The notes: a model not told the origin generated them from the letters alone. Numbered from the stretch's first letter, positions 1-10,608 are shown. The stretch is 64,000 nt of DNA from Mycobacterium triplex (GCF_000689255.1 NZ_HG964446.1:1292484-1356483); one strand, 5' to 3'. Program-made: numbers and translations.

Positions 1-416
1 GTGGCCGCGATCTCCCCGTTGTTCTGGCCGAAGATGTTGGTCTGCAACAGTGTTTGCAGCTCGGCGCGATTCTCGGCGATCAGCGCCGGGGGCACGGCCG
101 CCGCCAACGCGCTGTCGTAGGCGGCGGCCGCGGCCAGCGCCTGGGAGGCCGCCTCTTCCGCCCGACCCGCCGTGGTCGACATCCACGTCACGTACGGCGC
201 CGCTGCCGCCGCCATGGCCTCCGATGACGGACCCGCCCACGACTCGCCGACCAGTTCCGAAATCACCGAGCCGTACGAGGCGGCGGTGGAATGCAATTCA
301 GCGGCCAGCGCCTCCCACGCCGCCGCGGCGGCCAACAACGAACCCGAACCCGGGCCCGAATAGAGCAGACCGGAGATCAGCTCCGGTGGCTGAACTGCGA
401 AATCCGCGAAAACCAT
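1..416 (-). CDS. PPE family protein (C-terminus beyond window)
   Basis: Reading on the minus strand from an ATG at 416, the protein begins [16 protein letters not shown], with the Pro-Pro-Glu signature near residues 10-12 and a W-x-G-type turn (SWAGPS) near residue 60, the hallmarks of the mycobacterial PPE N-terminal domain. At least 138 codons are open to the window edge, so the C-terminal region is missing and its subfamily cannot be told. PPE proteins are secreted or surface proteins exported by type VII (ESX) systems, usually paired with a PE protein; no PE gene is visible beside it. It starts 12 bp after the end of a second PPE gene and is probably co-transcribed with it. Confidence 0.9.
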   Translation of the reverse strand, partial: MVFADFAVQPPELISGLLYSGPGSGSLLAAAAAWEALAAELHSTAASYGSVISELVGESWAGPSSEAMAAAAAPYVTWMSTTAGRAEEAASQALAAAAAYDSALAAAVPPALIAENRAELQTLLQTNIFGQNNGEIAA

Positions 417-428
417 TGCTGCCTCTCC

Positions 429-1673
429 TTATTTCGCGTTCGGCGGTATCACGATGACCGTGGAGGTCGTCGCGATGTCGTCGAGTGCCACGGCACCGGG
501 AACACGGACGGTGGGCGCAACGGCGCGGGTGGCAGTTCCGCCGACAGCGCGCCCGGCCAGACTCGACAGGGCTGTCGGGGCGAACATGCCCTCGTTGGCG
601 GCAACCACGGGTGCCGCATCGAGCATGGTCTCTGGCAGCTCGGACGCGACCGTTCTGATCGCCGGAACGGCCGACGCCCAATTCGCCGGCACCGACAACG
701 CGCCGACCGTGCCGGCGCGACCCGCCGCGGCCGCCACCGCACCCGCGGGGTGCAGTGCGCCGGCACCCGTCAGCAGGTCGCTGTGCAGCAACGGCGCCAA
801 CACCCCAAGCAGGGGTTTGGGGTGCAGGAGCGGGCCGATGCCTTGGATACCTGTGCCCACCGACGGGATGCTGATCGCGACCTGGTACCAGTTTCTGAAC
901 AGGCCCGCGATCCCGAGCGGGTTGTACGGGCCGGACACGAAGTTGGTCATGAAGCCGTTGAACGTCTTCAGAATTCCGGTGATGTCCTTGAGGCCCAAGG
1001 GAAGTTCAACCGCTGCCGCGTTCGCGGCGAGGCTTTGCACCGCTGCCGGAGCCTGAGCGGCCGCTTCTGACAGCGCCGTCTGGACATCGGACGCGGCCGC
1101 GGACTCCGCCGCGGCGGCGACCGCGGCCGACTGGGCGGCCGTCCCGCTGTCGTTGGTGGTCGTCGGGGGTGCGGTGAACGGAGTCAGCCGAGTCGCAACT
1201 TCCGAGGCGGCGGCATAGCCGTACATCGCGGCGGCGTCCTGGGCCCACATCTCGGCGTACTGAGCTTCGGTGGTTGCGATCGCCGGGGTGTTCTGGCCCA
1301 AAATGTTCGTCGCGATCAGCGACGCCAACAACGTCCGGTTTGCCGCGACCACTTGGGGTGGGACGGTGGCCGCGAAGACGGCCTCGAAGGCGCCGGCCGC
1401 CGCCGCTGCTTGCAGTGCGGTCTGCTCTGCTTGCGCCGCAGTGCTTTCCAGCCACGAGAGGTACGGAGCTGCCGCGGCCAACATCGACGTCGCCGAAGGC
1501 CCATGCCACCCGCTTAGCAGCTCTGCGATGACGGACCCGTAAGCCGCTGCCGTTGAACGCAATTCGCTGGCCAACCCGTCCCAGGCGGTTCCGGCTGCCA
1601 GCAGCGGCGCCGACCCCGGCCCAGTGTAGATTCTGCCGGAGTTGATCTCCGGAGGTAGCGCTCCGAAATCCAT
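429..1673 (-). CDS. PPE family protein, PPE-SVP subfamily
   Basis: 414 residues starting [13 protein letters not shown]. The PPE motif is at residues 7-9, a W-x-G motif (GWHGPS) near residue 55, and the GxxSVPxxW signature ([10 protein letters not shown]) at about residues 324-333, which places it in the PPE-SVP subfamily. The alanine-rich helical N-terminal 170 residues are typical of the part that pairs with a PE partner for ESX secretion; no PE gene lies next to it. ATG start at 1673; the next PPE gene follows after 12 bp, so the two form a tandem, probably bicistronic unit. The two PPE N-termini are clearly similar, which suggests local duplication. Confidence 0.92.
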   Translation of the reverse strand: MDFGALPPEINSGRIYTGPGSAPLLAAGTAWDGLASELRSTAAAYGSVIAELLSGWHGPSATSMLAAAAPYLSWLESTAAQAEQTALQAAAAAGAFEAVFAATVPPQVVAANRTLLASLIATNILGQNTPAIATTEAQYAEMWAQDAAAMYGYAAASEVATRLTPFTAPPTTTNDSGTAAQSAAVAAAAESAAASDVQTALSEAAAQAPAAVQSLAANAAAVELPLGLKDITGILKTFNGFMTNFVSGPYNPLGIAGLFRNWYQVAISIPSVGTGIQGIGPLLHPKPLLGVLAPLLHSDLLTGAGALHPAGAVAAAAGRAGTVGALSVPANWASAVPAIRTVASELPETMLDAAPVVAANEGMFAPTALSSLAGRAVGGTATRAVAPTVRVPGAVALDDIATTSTVIVIPPNAK

Positions 1674-2060
1674 TGCCTTCCCTCCGCCGGCTGCCGGATC
1701 GGCATCGTTTCGCCGACATCGTTGAACGTCAACAACATTGAGCGACTTGCGCCGATCGCCAGTCGATGTAGAGCCACTCTCGTGGCCAGTACGCTAGCCA
1801 GCCCCACCGGAAAAGTGGCCGCCCACTTTGGCCGTCATGACGCGGCCCGTATCCGGGATGCGATTCGACGGCTCGCGCTGCAAAAGGCGCCGCTGACCCG
1901 GTCTACCTCGCGTAAACGTCGAAACTCGACAGAGTGAACACATATAAAACACATAGGCGACGTATACCGGCCGACGATGTCGCTAATTTAAATCTCCCCA
2001 CCAATAATTCGGATCCTCACCGGCAAAGGCGCCGACCCAAAAACGCCGGGACTGGATGCG
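1674..2060. other. Intergenic region upstream of the PPE pair
   Basis: 387 bp between the PPE start and the APC permease stop, with no convincing gene. A stretch near 1935-2010 is visibly richer in A/T than its surroundings (taaaacacat, ctaatttaaat) and is a reasonable place for the PPE promoter, but I cannot assign a -10/-35 pair. A 71-codon open frame on the plus strand (1722-1937) has no ribosome binding site and looks fortuitous. Confidence 0.5.
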
Positions 2061-3305
2061 CTAGGCTCGCCGGCTCGAAACCGCCGCGCGCCCGGCGATT
2101 CCGACGCCGAAAACCGCCAGCCCGGCTGCCGCCGATTCCCACGGCAAGGTGGCGACCAGCAGCAGGCACCCGGCCAGCCCGCAGGCTTTCACCACGCGCC
2201 GCCGGCGCAACGTATACGCGGCGGCATTGGCGATCGCGTAGTAGACCAGCACGCCGAACGACGAAAAGCCGATCACCCCACGCAAATCGACGATGCTGAC
2301 CAGCAGGCAGACCACCACGCCGACCGCGACCTCGGCGTGGTGTGGCACCCGGTGGGTCGGGTGCACGCCCGACAGCCAGCCGGGCAGGTCCCGATGCCGG
2401 GCCATCGCCAGCGTGGTGCGCCCGAGCCCGGCGATCAGCGCCAGCAGTGCGCCCAGGCTGGCCAGCGCCGCCCCGACCGAGACCACCGGCACCAGCACGG
2501 CGGGGGCGCCGGCGGCCCGGATCGCCTCGGCCAGTGGCGCAACGGCATTCGCGAGCCGCTCGGGCCCGGCGGCCAGCAGCGCGGCCACCCCGACAACCAG
2601 ATAGATCACCACCGCGATCGCCAGGGTGATGGTGATCGCCCGGGGGATGGTGCGGGCCGGGTCGCGGACCTCCTCACCCATCGTCGCGATCCGCGCATAC
2701 CCAGCGAACGCGAAAAACAGCAGCCCCGCCGACTGCAGCACCCCGTAGATCGAGCCGCGGAACCACGAGCCGCTCAGCTGCGACGGGTCCGGGTGGCCCA
2801 TCGCTATGCCCAGGACGACGGTGGCCAGGGCGATCAGGGTGCAGGCCAACAGTATCCGGGCCAGCATTGCGGTCTTGGTGACGCCGCGATAGTTCAGGGT
2901 GGTCAGCAGGACCACGGCTGCGACCCCGACAAGCCGCTGCACCCACACGTGCGCACCGGGAACCGCGTAGGCGGCGACGGTGAGTGCCATCGCCGCGCAC
3001 GATGCCGTCTTGCCGATCACGAATCCCCACCCGGCGATGAAGCCCCACCACGGGCCGAGGCGTTCCCGCCCATAGATATACGTTCCACCCGACATCGGAT
3101 ACACCGCGGCCAGTTGCGCCGACGAGGTGGCATTGCAGTAGGCGATCACCGCGGCCAGCGCCAGCCCGATCAACAGCCCCGCGCCGGCGGCCCGCGCGGC
3201 CGGGCCGAACGCGGCGAACACTCCGGCGCCGATCATCGAACCCAGCCCGATCACCACCGCGTCGGTCGTATGGAGCCGACGCGCCAGCCCGGGCTGATCT
3301 TCCAC
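2061..3305 (-). CDS. APC-family amino acid/polyamine permease
   Basis: Integral membrane transporter of the amino acid-polyamine-organocation superfamily. The N-terminal part contains GLGSMIGAGVFAAFGPAA, the glycine-rich first helix that binds substrate backbone in APC transporters, followed by about eleven further hydrophobic segments. The frame is open far upstream, but that extension lies antisense-like inside the preceding gene. The likely start is the GTG at 3305 (VEDQPGLARRL...), 5 bp after the stop of the upstream membrane-protein gene, giving 414 residues with a weak purine-rich stretch before it. Last gene of the menE minus-strand run. Substrate cannot be told from sequence. Confidence 0.85.
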   Translation of the reverse strand: MEDQPGLARRLHTTDAVVIGLGSMIGAGVFAAFGPAARAAGAGLLIGLALAAVIAYCNATSSAQLAAVYPMSGGTYIYGRERLGPWWGFIAGWGFVIGKTASCAAMALTVAAYAVPGAHVWVQRLVGVAAVVLLTTLNYRGVTKTAMLARILLACTLIALATVVLGIAMGHPDPSQLSGSWFRGSIYGVLQSAGLLFFAFAGYARIATMGEEVRDPARTIPRAITITLAIAVVIYLVVGVAALLAAGPERLANAVAPLAEAIRAAGAPAVLVPVVSVGAALASLGALLALIAGLGRTTLAMARHRDLPGWLSGVHPTHRVPHHAEVAVGVVVCLLVSIVDLRGVIGFSSFGVLVYYAIANAAAYTLRRRRVVKACGLAGCLLLVATLPWESAAAGLAVFGVGIAGRAAVSSRRA

Positions 3306-3310
3306 TCCAC

Positions 3311-4663
3311 CTACCAGTGCGTGACCATCACGGTGTTGACCACCAGCGCACCGGCGGCGTTGATCGCCAGCCACACCCGGTGCGACCGCACCGGCAGCAG
3401 CGCGGGCGCGGCGGTCAGCCATATCGTGAACGGCAGCCAAATCCGTTCCACCTCGGCCTTACTCAGCATGCTCAGGTCGGCGCAGACGATCGCGGCCAGC
3501 ATCGCCAGCAACAGCAAGTGCAAGCCGGAGCGACGGCGGATGGCGGCAGCGTCGAACACCCGGGTGATGCCCGCGACACCGCCCAGGCCGATCGCGCACA
3601 CCACACAAGCCAGGTTGGCCCACCACCAATACTGGAACGGCCGGTCGTGGGCGATGCCCTGCCAATAGCGTTGCTGCACAAGCGTATAGCCGTCGAACCA
3701 GTAGAACCCGGCGACGGCGAAGGTCACCGCCACCGCCAACGCGGTCAAGGTGGCCGGGCCCAGAGCCCGCAGCGCGGGTCGAAAGTCGCCGGCCGACACC
3801 AACACCGCCGCCGCGGCGAGGCCCAGCAGCGCCAGGCCGTAACTGAGGAATACGCACCAGCCGAGCAGCAGCCCGGCGGCGGCCGCGACCAGCGCGGGAA
3901 AGCGAACCTGTCGATGCACGGCCACCGCCAGCAGCGCGATGCCCCACGCCGCGACACCGGCGAAGTAGCCGTCGGCCGAGACCGCCACCCAGATCGCCGT
4001 CGGCGCTATCGCGACGAACGGGGCGGCCAGCCGCGCCGTCTGCTCGTCGCCCAGTGCCCGGATGGCGACCAGCACCGCTGCCGCCGCGCTCGAGCCGGCC
4101 AGCAGGCACAGCAGACCCGCCCATGCGCCGCCGTGCAAACCGATTCGGTCCAGCCAGACGAACGTCAACAGTGCGCCGGGCGGATGCCCGGACACGTGGG
4201 TGATCCAGGAATTCGGCTGGTAGTCGAGAATCCGGGTGGAAAACGTGCGTACCGCCGCCGGGATGTCGGTGATGCTGGGCACCTGGGTCACGTATTCGTC
4301 CCGGGTGGTCAACCGGCCGGCGAAGCCGCGCTGCCAGCCGTCGATCATCGCCAGCGCGAACGCCCACCCGCAGGCCACCGTCCAGGTGCCCAGCGTCAAC
4401 GTTCGCCACGAAAGGCGCTGTGCGACAACGGGTCCCCACACTACGATGGCCACGGCGAGCAGAATCGCCGGCCCGGTTCCCCAGCTGGCGTGCACCTCCC
4501 AGGCGCCGAACAGTGGTTCGGACTCGGCATTGGTGGCGAAGCGCTCCGCGCCGAGGTCGAGGCGCGGTCTGATGCCCCAGCCCAGCGACGGCAGCACCAC
4601 CGCCGCCGCGACCAGAGCGGCACCGGCCGCGGCGGCCAGCATGTCCCGGCGGGCAATCCTCAC
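3311..4663 (-). CDS. Conserved polytopic membrane protein (Rv0541c-like)
   Basis: 450 residues from a GTG at 4663 (VRIARRDMLAAAA...), 11 bp downstream of the menE stop. About ten or more hydrophobic helices; length and position directly after menE match the M. tuberculosis membrane protein Rv0541c, of unknown function. A large periplasmic loop sits near residues 40-60 and 110-150, and motifs such as NSWITHVSGHPPGA and the aromatic-rich WWWANLAC near the C-terminus recall lipid-linked-sugar glycosyltransferase-like membrane proteins, but that is only an impression. The frame is open further upstream through menE, which I discount. Confidence 0.8.
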   Translation of the reverse strand: MRIARRDMLAAAAGAALVAAAVVLPSLGWGIRPRLDLGAERFATNAESEPLFGAWEVHASWGTGPAILLAVAIVVWGPVVAQRLSWRTLTLGTWTVACGWAFALAMIDGWQRGFAGRLTTRDEYVTQVPSITDIPAAVRTFSTRILDYQPNSWITHVSGHPPGALLTFVWLDRIGLHGGAWAGLLCLLAGSSAAAAVLVAIRALGDEQTARLAAPFVAIAPTAIWVAVSADGYFAGVAAWGIALLAVAVHRQVRFPALVAAAAGLLLGWCVFLSYGLALLGLAAAAVLVSAGDFRPALRALGPATLTALAVAVTFAVAGFYWFDGYTLVQQRYWQGIAHDRPFQYWWWANLACVVCAIGLGGVAGITRVFDAAAIRRRSGLHLLLLAMLAAIVCADLSMLSKAEVERIWLPFTIWLTAAPALLPVRSHRVWLAINAAGALVVNTVMVTHW

Positions 4664-4674
4664 GGTCGACAAGC

Positions 4675-5763
4675 CTATTGATCGGCGCCGAACCGGCGCA
4701 CCAGCGCCGCTCGGTCCACCTTGCCGATGCCGCGGCGCGGCAGCGCGTCGACGATGTGCACCTCGCGCGGCGCGGCGGTGTTGTCCAGGGTGCGGGCGAC
4801 ATGTGCGCGTAGCGCGTCCAGCGTCGGCGGGCCGAAACCGTCCCGCACCACGATCGCCGCGACCACCCGCTGCCCCAGCCTGTCGTCGCCGAGGCCGAAC
4901 ACCGCACAGTCGCCGACGGCGGGGTGAGTGCACAGCGCGGCCTCGACCGGGTGCGGCAGCACCGTCAGCCCGCCGGTGCTGATCGCGTCGTCGGCGCGGC
5001 CCAGCACGGTCAGCACACCGGCCTCGATCGAGCCCAGATCGTCGGTGCGGAACCAGCCCGGCTCGGCGAACGGGTCGGGATCAACCGGGTTGCGATAGCC
5101 CTTGGCCACTGTGGCGCCGCCGATTGCGATGCGCCCGGCGTCGACCCGCAGCCGAACTCCGTCCAGTGCGACACCGTCGTAGACGCAGCCTCCCGCGGTC
5201 TCGCTCATCCCGTAGGTGCGCACCACCGCGATCCCCGCGGCCGCCGCGGCGTCGAGCACCGGTCGCGGTGCCGGGCCGCCGCCGAGCAGGACGGCGTCGA
5301 GTTCGGCGAGCGCGGCCGCGGCCGGCGGATCGGCCAAAGCCTTGGCCAGTTGGGCGGCGACCAGCGAGGTGTATCGGCGGCCGGAGCCCAATCTGCTTAC
5401 CGCACTCCGCAATTCGGCGGTGTCGAACCCGGAGGAGACGTCCAGCTCGACGGGCGTCGAACCCGCCAGGACGCTGCGCACCAGCACCTGGATTCCCGCG
5501 ATGTGATGCGGTGACAGGGCCAGCAGCCAGCTGCCCGGTCCGCCGAGACGGTCATGGGTGGCGGCCGCGCTGGCTGCCAGTGCCGCGGCAGAGAGCAAGG
5601 CGCCCTTGGGTTTACCGGTGGTGCCGGACGTCGCGACAACCAACGCGACGTCGTCGTCGATCGCCTCGCCTATCCGCAATGCGGGCAACTCGCAATCCGG
5701 TTGCACCGCAACGAAGGCCGACTCACGACCGGCCAGCACCCGCTCCAACGCGGGCAGCAGCAC
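4675..5763 (-). CDS. menE: o-Succinylbenzoate-CoA ligase MenE
   Basis: Acyl/aryl-CoA synthetase (ANL superfamily) activating o-succinylbenzoate to its CoA thioester in menaquinone synthesis. The phosphate-binding loop ATSGTTGKPKGALL, the YGMSETAGG motif, FRTDDLG and the C-terminal hinge/lysine region (RRGIGKVDRAAL) are present. It is 362 residues, the short form typical of mycobacterial MenE. Start set at GTG 5763; no ATG is available and a little N-terminal coding sequence could extend toward the preceding stop at 5808, so the start is uncertain by some residues. It lies in the same minus-strand run as menB and upstream of the Rv0541c-like membrane gene, as in M. tuberculosis. Confidence 0.93.
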   Translation of the reverse strand: MLLPALERVLAGRESAFVAVQPDCELPALRIGEAIDDDVALVVATSGTTGKPKGALLSAAALAASAAATHDRLGGPGSWLLALSPHHIAGIQVLVRSVLAGSTPVELDVSSGFDTAELRSAVSRLGSGRRYTSLVAAQLAKALADPPAAAALAELDAVLLGGGPAPRPVLDAAAAAGIAVVRTYGMSETAGGCVYDGVALDGVRLRVDAGRIAIGGATVAKGYRNPVDPDPFAEPGWFRTDDLGSIEAGVLTVLGRADDAISTGGLTVLPHPVEAALCTHPAVGDCAVFGLGDDRLGQRVVAAIVVRDGFGPPTLDALRAHVARTLDNTAAPREVHIVDALPRRGIGKVDRAALVRRFGADQ

Positions 5764-5807
5764 TGCGGCAGCGGAGCCGGGTGAGACGCCGAGCGCACGC
5801 AGAACAG

Positions 5808-6131
5808 CTATGCGTGCGCTCCGCCATCGAGCTCGTCGTCCTCGTCATCGTGAGGGTCGTCCAGCGGCCAGCCTTGGGCGGCCAACCGGGCCCGGACCCG
5901 CTCGATGTCCTCGGGCGACGGCAGCTCGTCGGTCAGCTTGCTGATCATCACGCCGATATCGATGTTGTCGAAATCGCCGCGTTCCATCAGCGCGTTGGCC
6001 ACGAGTCGGACCTCGTCGTTGGTCAGTCGGTTGGCCAGCAGCGCCAGCAGGGCGAAGGTATCCGTCGGGGGAATGCCCTCCGGATAGCCCGCGCGCAACC
6101 ACGAGACGACTGAGGTCAGGAATCGGTTCAT
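5808..6131 (-). CDS. DUF3349 domain protein (Rv0543c-like)
   Basis: 107 residues, MNRFLTSVVSWLRAGYPEGIP..., matching the small mycobacterial DUF3349 family in its GYPEG-P motif, helical core and acidic C-terminal tail (DDPHDDEDDELDGG). Function unknown; it is likely a small cytoplasmic helical protein. The position between menE and the pitA pair is that of Rv0543c. Confidence 0.85.
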   Translation of the reverse strand: MNRFLTSVVSWLRAGYPEGIPPTDTFALLALLANRLTNDEVRLVANALMERGDFDNIDIGVMISKLTDELPSPEDIERVRARLAAQGWPLDDPHDDEDDELDGGAHA

Positions 6132-6182
6132 TCGATCAACTCCGCCCGGGGGCTCGGTAGTTCGGTGGACAACGATTCGATG

Positions 6183-6482
6183 CTACTTAAGCTTGGCCCC
6201 TAAGAAGGGATACCCGGTGTGGTGCGCGATGAAATCGCGGGCGATGAACAGCACGCCAATAATGATCACGGCCACCACCAGCGTGTAGATCAGCCAAGCC
6301 AGGCCGGACAGCACCGGGTTCGGCTGCGACGTGGTGCCGTCAGTGCCGACGCCGCCGGCGCCGAGCGCCTGCAGCCGGATCCCGACGGCGAACAGCCCGG
6401 GCAGGAAGGCCCCGGCCAGCATGCTGAAGATCAGGATCTTCAGGGTTGCTTCGTAGTTGAACCACTCGCTCAATTCGTTCAT
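6183..6482 (-). CDS. Small conserved membrane protein (Rv0544c-like)
   Basis: 99 residues with two predicted transmembrane helices (about residues 14-37 and 60-84) separated by a Gly/Ser/Thr-rich loop. It begins 6 bp after the pitA stop, so the two are almost certainly co-transcribed; M. tuberculosis has the same order (Rv0545c-Rv0544c). It may be an accessory subunit of the phosphate permease, but no motif proves this. Confidence 0.82.
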   Translation of the reverse strand: MNELSEWFNYEATLKILIFSMLAGAFLPGLFAVGIRLQALGAGGVGTDGTTSQPNPVLSGLAWLIYTLVVAVIIIGVLFIARDFIAHHTGYPFLGAKLK

Positions 6483-6488
6483 CGGACG

Positions 6489-7694
6489 CTACCCCACACT
6501 CACGTCGTCGGAACCGGCAGTGGCGCCCACCTTGGCCCCGCTGGACGGCTTGTTCTCGTCAAGACCGGCGGTCAGGTCGCCCTTCCACTCGTCGTTGACG
6601 TTGTGCTGGTCGACCTTGTTCTTGCGCGACCGGACGTAAATGGCGGCCGAGGTCGCGACCAGGAGTCCGAAGCCGACGACGGCGCCGGGGTATCCGCCGA
6701 TGTAGTGGACGATCCAGTAGGTGACCGCGCCGACCAGGCCGGCCAGCGGAAGCGTCACCAGCCAGGCAACGGCCATTCGGCCGGCCACGCCCCAGCGGAC
6801 CTCGCCGCCGGGCTTGCCCAGTCCGCTGCCCATCACCGAACCGGTGCAAACCTGGGTGGTGGACAGCGCGTAGCCGAAGTGAGCGGACAGCAGAATGACT
6901 GCGGCCGAGGATGATTCGGCGGCCATGCCTTGCGGCGACGTGATCTCGACGAGTCCCTTGCCCAGGGTGCGGATGATCCGCCAGCCGCCCAGGTAGGTAC
7001 CCGTGGCCATCGCAATGGCGCAGGCCACGATGACCCACATCGGCGGGACCGCGGCGCTCTTGCTGACCGAGCCGTAGGACATCAGCGCCAGGAAGATGAT
7101 GCCCATCGTCTTCTGGGCATCGTTGGTGCCGTGCGCCAACGAGACCAGCGACGCCGAGCCGATCTGGCCGCGCCGGAACCCGGCTTCGGTCCGGTCCTTC
7201 TGCAGGCCGCGGGTGATCCGGAAGACCGCCCAGGTTGCGCACGCGCCCACCAGCAGGGCCACGAACACCGACACGATGGCCGGGATGATCGCCTTGGACA
7301 TCACGCCCGACCAGATCACCCCGCGTGTTCCCACGGCCGCGATCGTGGCACCGATGATGCCTCCGATCAGCGCGTGCGACGAGCTCGAGGGGATACCGAA
7401 CAGCCAGGTCAGCAAGTTCCAGACGACGCCGCCGACCAGGCCGGCGAACACCAGTTCCAGCGACACGATGCTGGAATCGATGAGGCCCTTGGCGATGGTG
7501 GCCGCGACGGTGGTCGACAGGAACGCACCGATCAAGTTCAGCACCGCGGAGAGCGCGACGGCTGTTTTGGGCTTCAGCGCGCCACTGGCAATCGAGGTCG
7601 CCATGGCGTTCGCGGTGTCATGAAAGCCGTTGGTGAAGTCGAAAGCCAATGCCGTGACTACGACAATGATCAAGAGGAACAGTTGTATGTCCAC
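6489..7694 (-). CDS. pitA: Low-affinity inorganic phosphate transporter PitA
   Basis: 401 residues of the PiT/PHO4 family (inorganic phosphate symporter). The duplicated family signature is visible: DFTNGFHDTANAMAT near residue 20 in the first half and VSLAHGTNDAQKTMGI in the second half. About ten transmembrane segments surround a cytoplasmic loop. Start ATG at 7694; about 100 bp of non-coding sequence (7695-7791) upstream is fairly AT-rich and probably carries the promoter. Followed within 6 bp by the small membrane gene. Confidence 0.95.
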   Translation of the reverse strand: MDIQLFLLIIVVVTALAFDFTNGFHDTANAMATSIASGALKPKTAVALSAVLNLIGAFLSTTVAATIAKGLIDSSIVSLELVFAGLVGGVVWNLLTWLFGIPSSSSHALIGGIIGATIAAVGTRGVIWSGVMSKAIIPAIVSVFVALLVGACATWAVFRITRGLQKDRTEAGFRRGQIGSASLVSLAHGTNDAQKTMGIIFLALMSYGSVSKSAAVPPMWVIVACAIAMATGTYLGGWRIIRTLGKGLVEITSPQGMAAESSSAAVILLSAHFGYALSTTQVCTGSVMGSGLGKPGGEVRWGVAGRMAVAWLVTLPLAGLVGAVTYWIVHYIGGYPGAVVGFGLLVATSAAIYVRSRKNKVDQHNVNDEWKGDLTAGLDENKPSSGAKVGATAGSDDVSVG

Positions 7695-7791
7695 AGGGCC
7701 TGATTCTGGTGGTAGGGGGATTAAATTGTCGAATGCTGACAGCGGTGAAACTCAGGTAATTTTTGAACCGTCGCCAGATGTTACCTATCAG

Positions 7792-8199
7792 TTAACCGGT
7801 CGTTCCCTGTTGTTCACCTCGGGTGTCGCGGCGTAGCGGGTGGTCGCCGGGGACCTCGACGAAGATGAGGGTAATACCGTCCGGATCGGTCACGTGCATC
7901 TCCTTCAAGCCCCACGGTTCGCGGCGCGCTGCACGGGCAATCGGCACCCCGCGGCCGGTCAGTTCGGCCTGGGTCGCCTCGATGTCGCGGACCTGCAGCC
8001 ACAACGCGCCGGGGAAGGGTCCGCGGGAGTGGTCGGTGTCGCTCCAGCCGGCCAGCTCCAACAAAGACTGACCCGCGAAAAACACTGTGCCGGCGCCATA
8101 GTCGCGATAGATGGCCAGTCCGATTTCGTCGCGGTAGAACGTCAACGACCGCTGATAATCAGCCGGCCGAAGCAGCATCCGGCTGAACAAGATCTCCAT
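7792..8199 (-). CDS. VOC (glyoxalase/bleomycin resistance/dioxygenase) superfamily protein
   Basis: 135 residues with the paired beta-alpha-beta-beta-beta layout of vicinal-oxygen-chelate proteins: RPADYQRSLTFYRDEIGL at the N-terminus, GALWLQVRDIEAT in the middle and the C-terminal VTDPDGITLIFVEV strand carrying a Glu that commonly binds metal. It corresponds to Rv0546c in position and length. Substrate unknown. It sits 36 bp downstream of the SDR gene. Confidence 0.85.
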   Translation of the reverse strand: MEILFSRMLLRPADYQRSLTFYRDEIGLAIYRDYGAGTVFFAGQSLLELAGWSDTDHSRGPFPGALWLQVRDIEATQAELTGRGVPIARAARREPWGLKEMHVTDPDGITLIFVEVPGDHPLRRDTRGEQQGTTG

Positions 8200-8235
8200 G
8201 GTCTCGTGTCTATCACGTTTGCGGTCCGACCCCGC

Positions 8236-9132
8236 TCAGCTGTCGGAGGCGCGGTTGGGCTGCAGGTTCTGGCGCTGCATCAGGGTGTTCACCCAACGGG
8301 GTCCGATGGTGTCGAGAGCCCGGGCCGCGATCGCCATCCGCGGCGCGATCCGCACCGGCCGGGTGCGGGCGGCGGTGACCATCCACTCGGCGGCCTCCTC
8401 CGACGTCAGCGCCGGCAACCCGTCATAGGCTTTCGTCGGCTCGATCATCGGCGTGGCCACCAACGGGTAGTACAGCGTCGTCGAGTGCACACCCCGGCGG
8501 CCCCACTCGGTTTCGGCGACGCGGCTCACCGCGGACAGCGCGGCCTTGGACGCGTTGTACGGCGCGAACAACGGCGAGGCCTCCGACAGCACCCCCCAGG
8601 TCGACACGTTGATGATGTGGCCGTCGCCGCGATCCAGCATGCCCGGCGCGAACCCGCGGATCAGCCGCAGCGGCGCGTAGTAGTTGAGCACCATGGTCCG
8701 CTCTACGTCGTGCCAGCGCTCCAGCGACTCGGCCAGCGGCCGTCGGATGGACCGGCCGGCGTTGTTGATCAAGATGTCGACGCCGCCGAGACGCCGGTCG
8801 ACGTCGGCGACCAACGCGTCCACGGCGTCCATGTCCGAGACGTCGCAGGGCATCGACAGCGCCGTGCCGCCCGCGGCGGTGATCCGGTCCGCCAGCGCGT
8901 CGAGGCGATCCTGGCGGCGGGCGACGAGCACCACGGTGGCGCCGTGCTCGGCCAGCCGTTCGGCACCGGCTTCGCCGATGCCCGACGACGCCCCGGTCAT
9001 CACGATCCGCTTGCCGTCGAGTTCGATCGGCTTGATCGCGGGCCGGTTGACCAGCACTTGCGGTGACATCGGCGGCCGCATGCTGGCCAGCACGATCTGG
9101 TCGGCGAACCGGCGCAGGGGACTCTTGCTCAC
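8236..9132 (-). CDS. Short-chain dehydrogenase/reductase (Rv0547c-like)
   Basis: Classical SDR with a TGASSGIG nucleotide-binding loop, NNAGRS, the serine of VSTWGV, and the YNASK catalytic Tyr/Lys pair. I choose the GTG at 9132 (VSKSPLRRFADQ), giving 298 residues, because the in-frame upstream ATG would add residues with no family resemblance and no ribosome binding site. It maps to Rv0547c between menB and the VOC gene. Substrate unknown. Confidence 0.87.
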   Translation of the reverse strand: MSKSPLRRFADQIVLASMRPPMSPQVLVNRPAIKPIELDGKRIVMTGASSGIGEAGAERLAEHGATVVLVARRQDRLDALADRITAAGGTALSMPCDVSDMDAVDALVADVDRRLGGVDILINNAGRSIRRPLAESLERWHDVERTMVLNYYAPLRLIRGFAPGMLDRGDGHIINVSTWGVLSEASPLFAPYNASKAALSAVSRVAETEWGRRGVHSTTLYYPLVATPMIEPTKAYDGLPALTSEEAAEWMVTAARTRPVRIAPRMAIAARALDTIGPRWVNTLMQRQNLQPNRASDS

Positions 9133-9244
9133 AGGCCCGGAGTCTAGTTTCGCCGAGCCTGTAACCCTGCAGCCCATACTCGAACTTCCACTGCAGATTT
9201 ACAGCCTCGATTGGCCGAGCCCCGAGAACTCGATGGGCGCGACC

Positions 9245-10147
<903 letters not shown>

Positions 10148-10149
10148 GG

Positions 10150-10608
10150 TTATTGAACTCCGTCCAGTCGAAATACCGCGCAGCGGCCTGCCAACGCTTC
10201 GAACTCCTCCGGGCGTCCCTCGTCGACCAGGCCGGCCCGCTTCATGAATCCCACCCCGGTGGGCACTTCTTCAGGGAACGCCCGCAACAGCGGGCGGGCA
10301 TCCTCGGCAGCCAACTCGACCATCCGCACGCGCCGGATCTTGCGGCCGCGAGCCACCGTGACCTCTTCGGCGGCCCGGACGTTGGCAACCCAGTCGGCAC
10401 CGGGAAAACCGGCGACGACGTACTCTCGGCCATCCACTGTCATTGGGGTCACCGGCGTCGACCGCGGGCGTCCAGATTTACGACCAGGCACGGTCAGCAC
10501 GACCGGGCTCTCGCCGCCGAAGCTCAGCCCCAGCCGCGACATCCGGATGAAGACCTTGTTCGCAGGTTTCAGCCACCAGGGCGGCTTGGGGTCAGCAGCA
10601 CGCGCCAT
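10150..10608 (-). CDS. Deazaflavin (F420)-dependent nitroreductase-family protein
   Basis: 152 residues of the split-barrel flavin/deazaflavin oxidoreductase family (DUF385, relatives of Ddn). Visible signatures are TVPGRKSGRPRSTPVTP in the first beta-hairpin and VAGFPGADWVANVRAA in the middle, which form the F420 phosphate and ring pocket in this family. It lies 2 bp upstream of menB on the same strand. M. tuberculosis carries the vapBC3 toxin-antitoxin pair at this position, so this gene belongs to a variable insertion; quinone reduction is known for some relatives, which would fit next to menB, but that is inference. Confidence 0.88.
   Translation of the reverse strand: MARAADPKPPWWLKPANKVFIRMSRLGLSFGGESPVVLTVPGRKSGRPRSTPVTPMTVDGREYVVAGFPGADWVANVRAAEEVTVARGRKIRRVRMVELAAEDARPLLRAFPEEVPTGVGFMKRAGLVDEGRPEEFEALAGRCAVFRLDGVQ

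Noticed and set aside
1722..1937. 71-codon plus-strand frame upstream of the PPE pair
   Set aside because: Starts without a ribosome binding site, Arg/Ala-rich and unconserved-looking, in a region more likely to be a promoter.
2337..3668. 443-codon plus-strand frame opposite the permease and membrane gene
   Set aside because: Gln/Arg/His-rich shadow of two membrane-protein genes with no recognisable domain.
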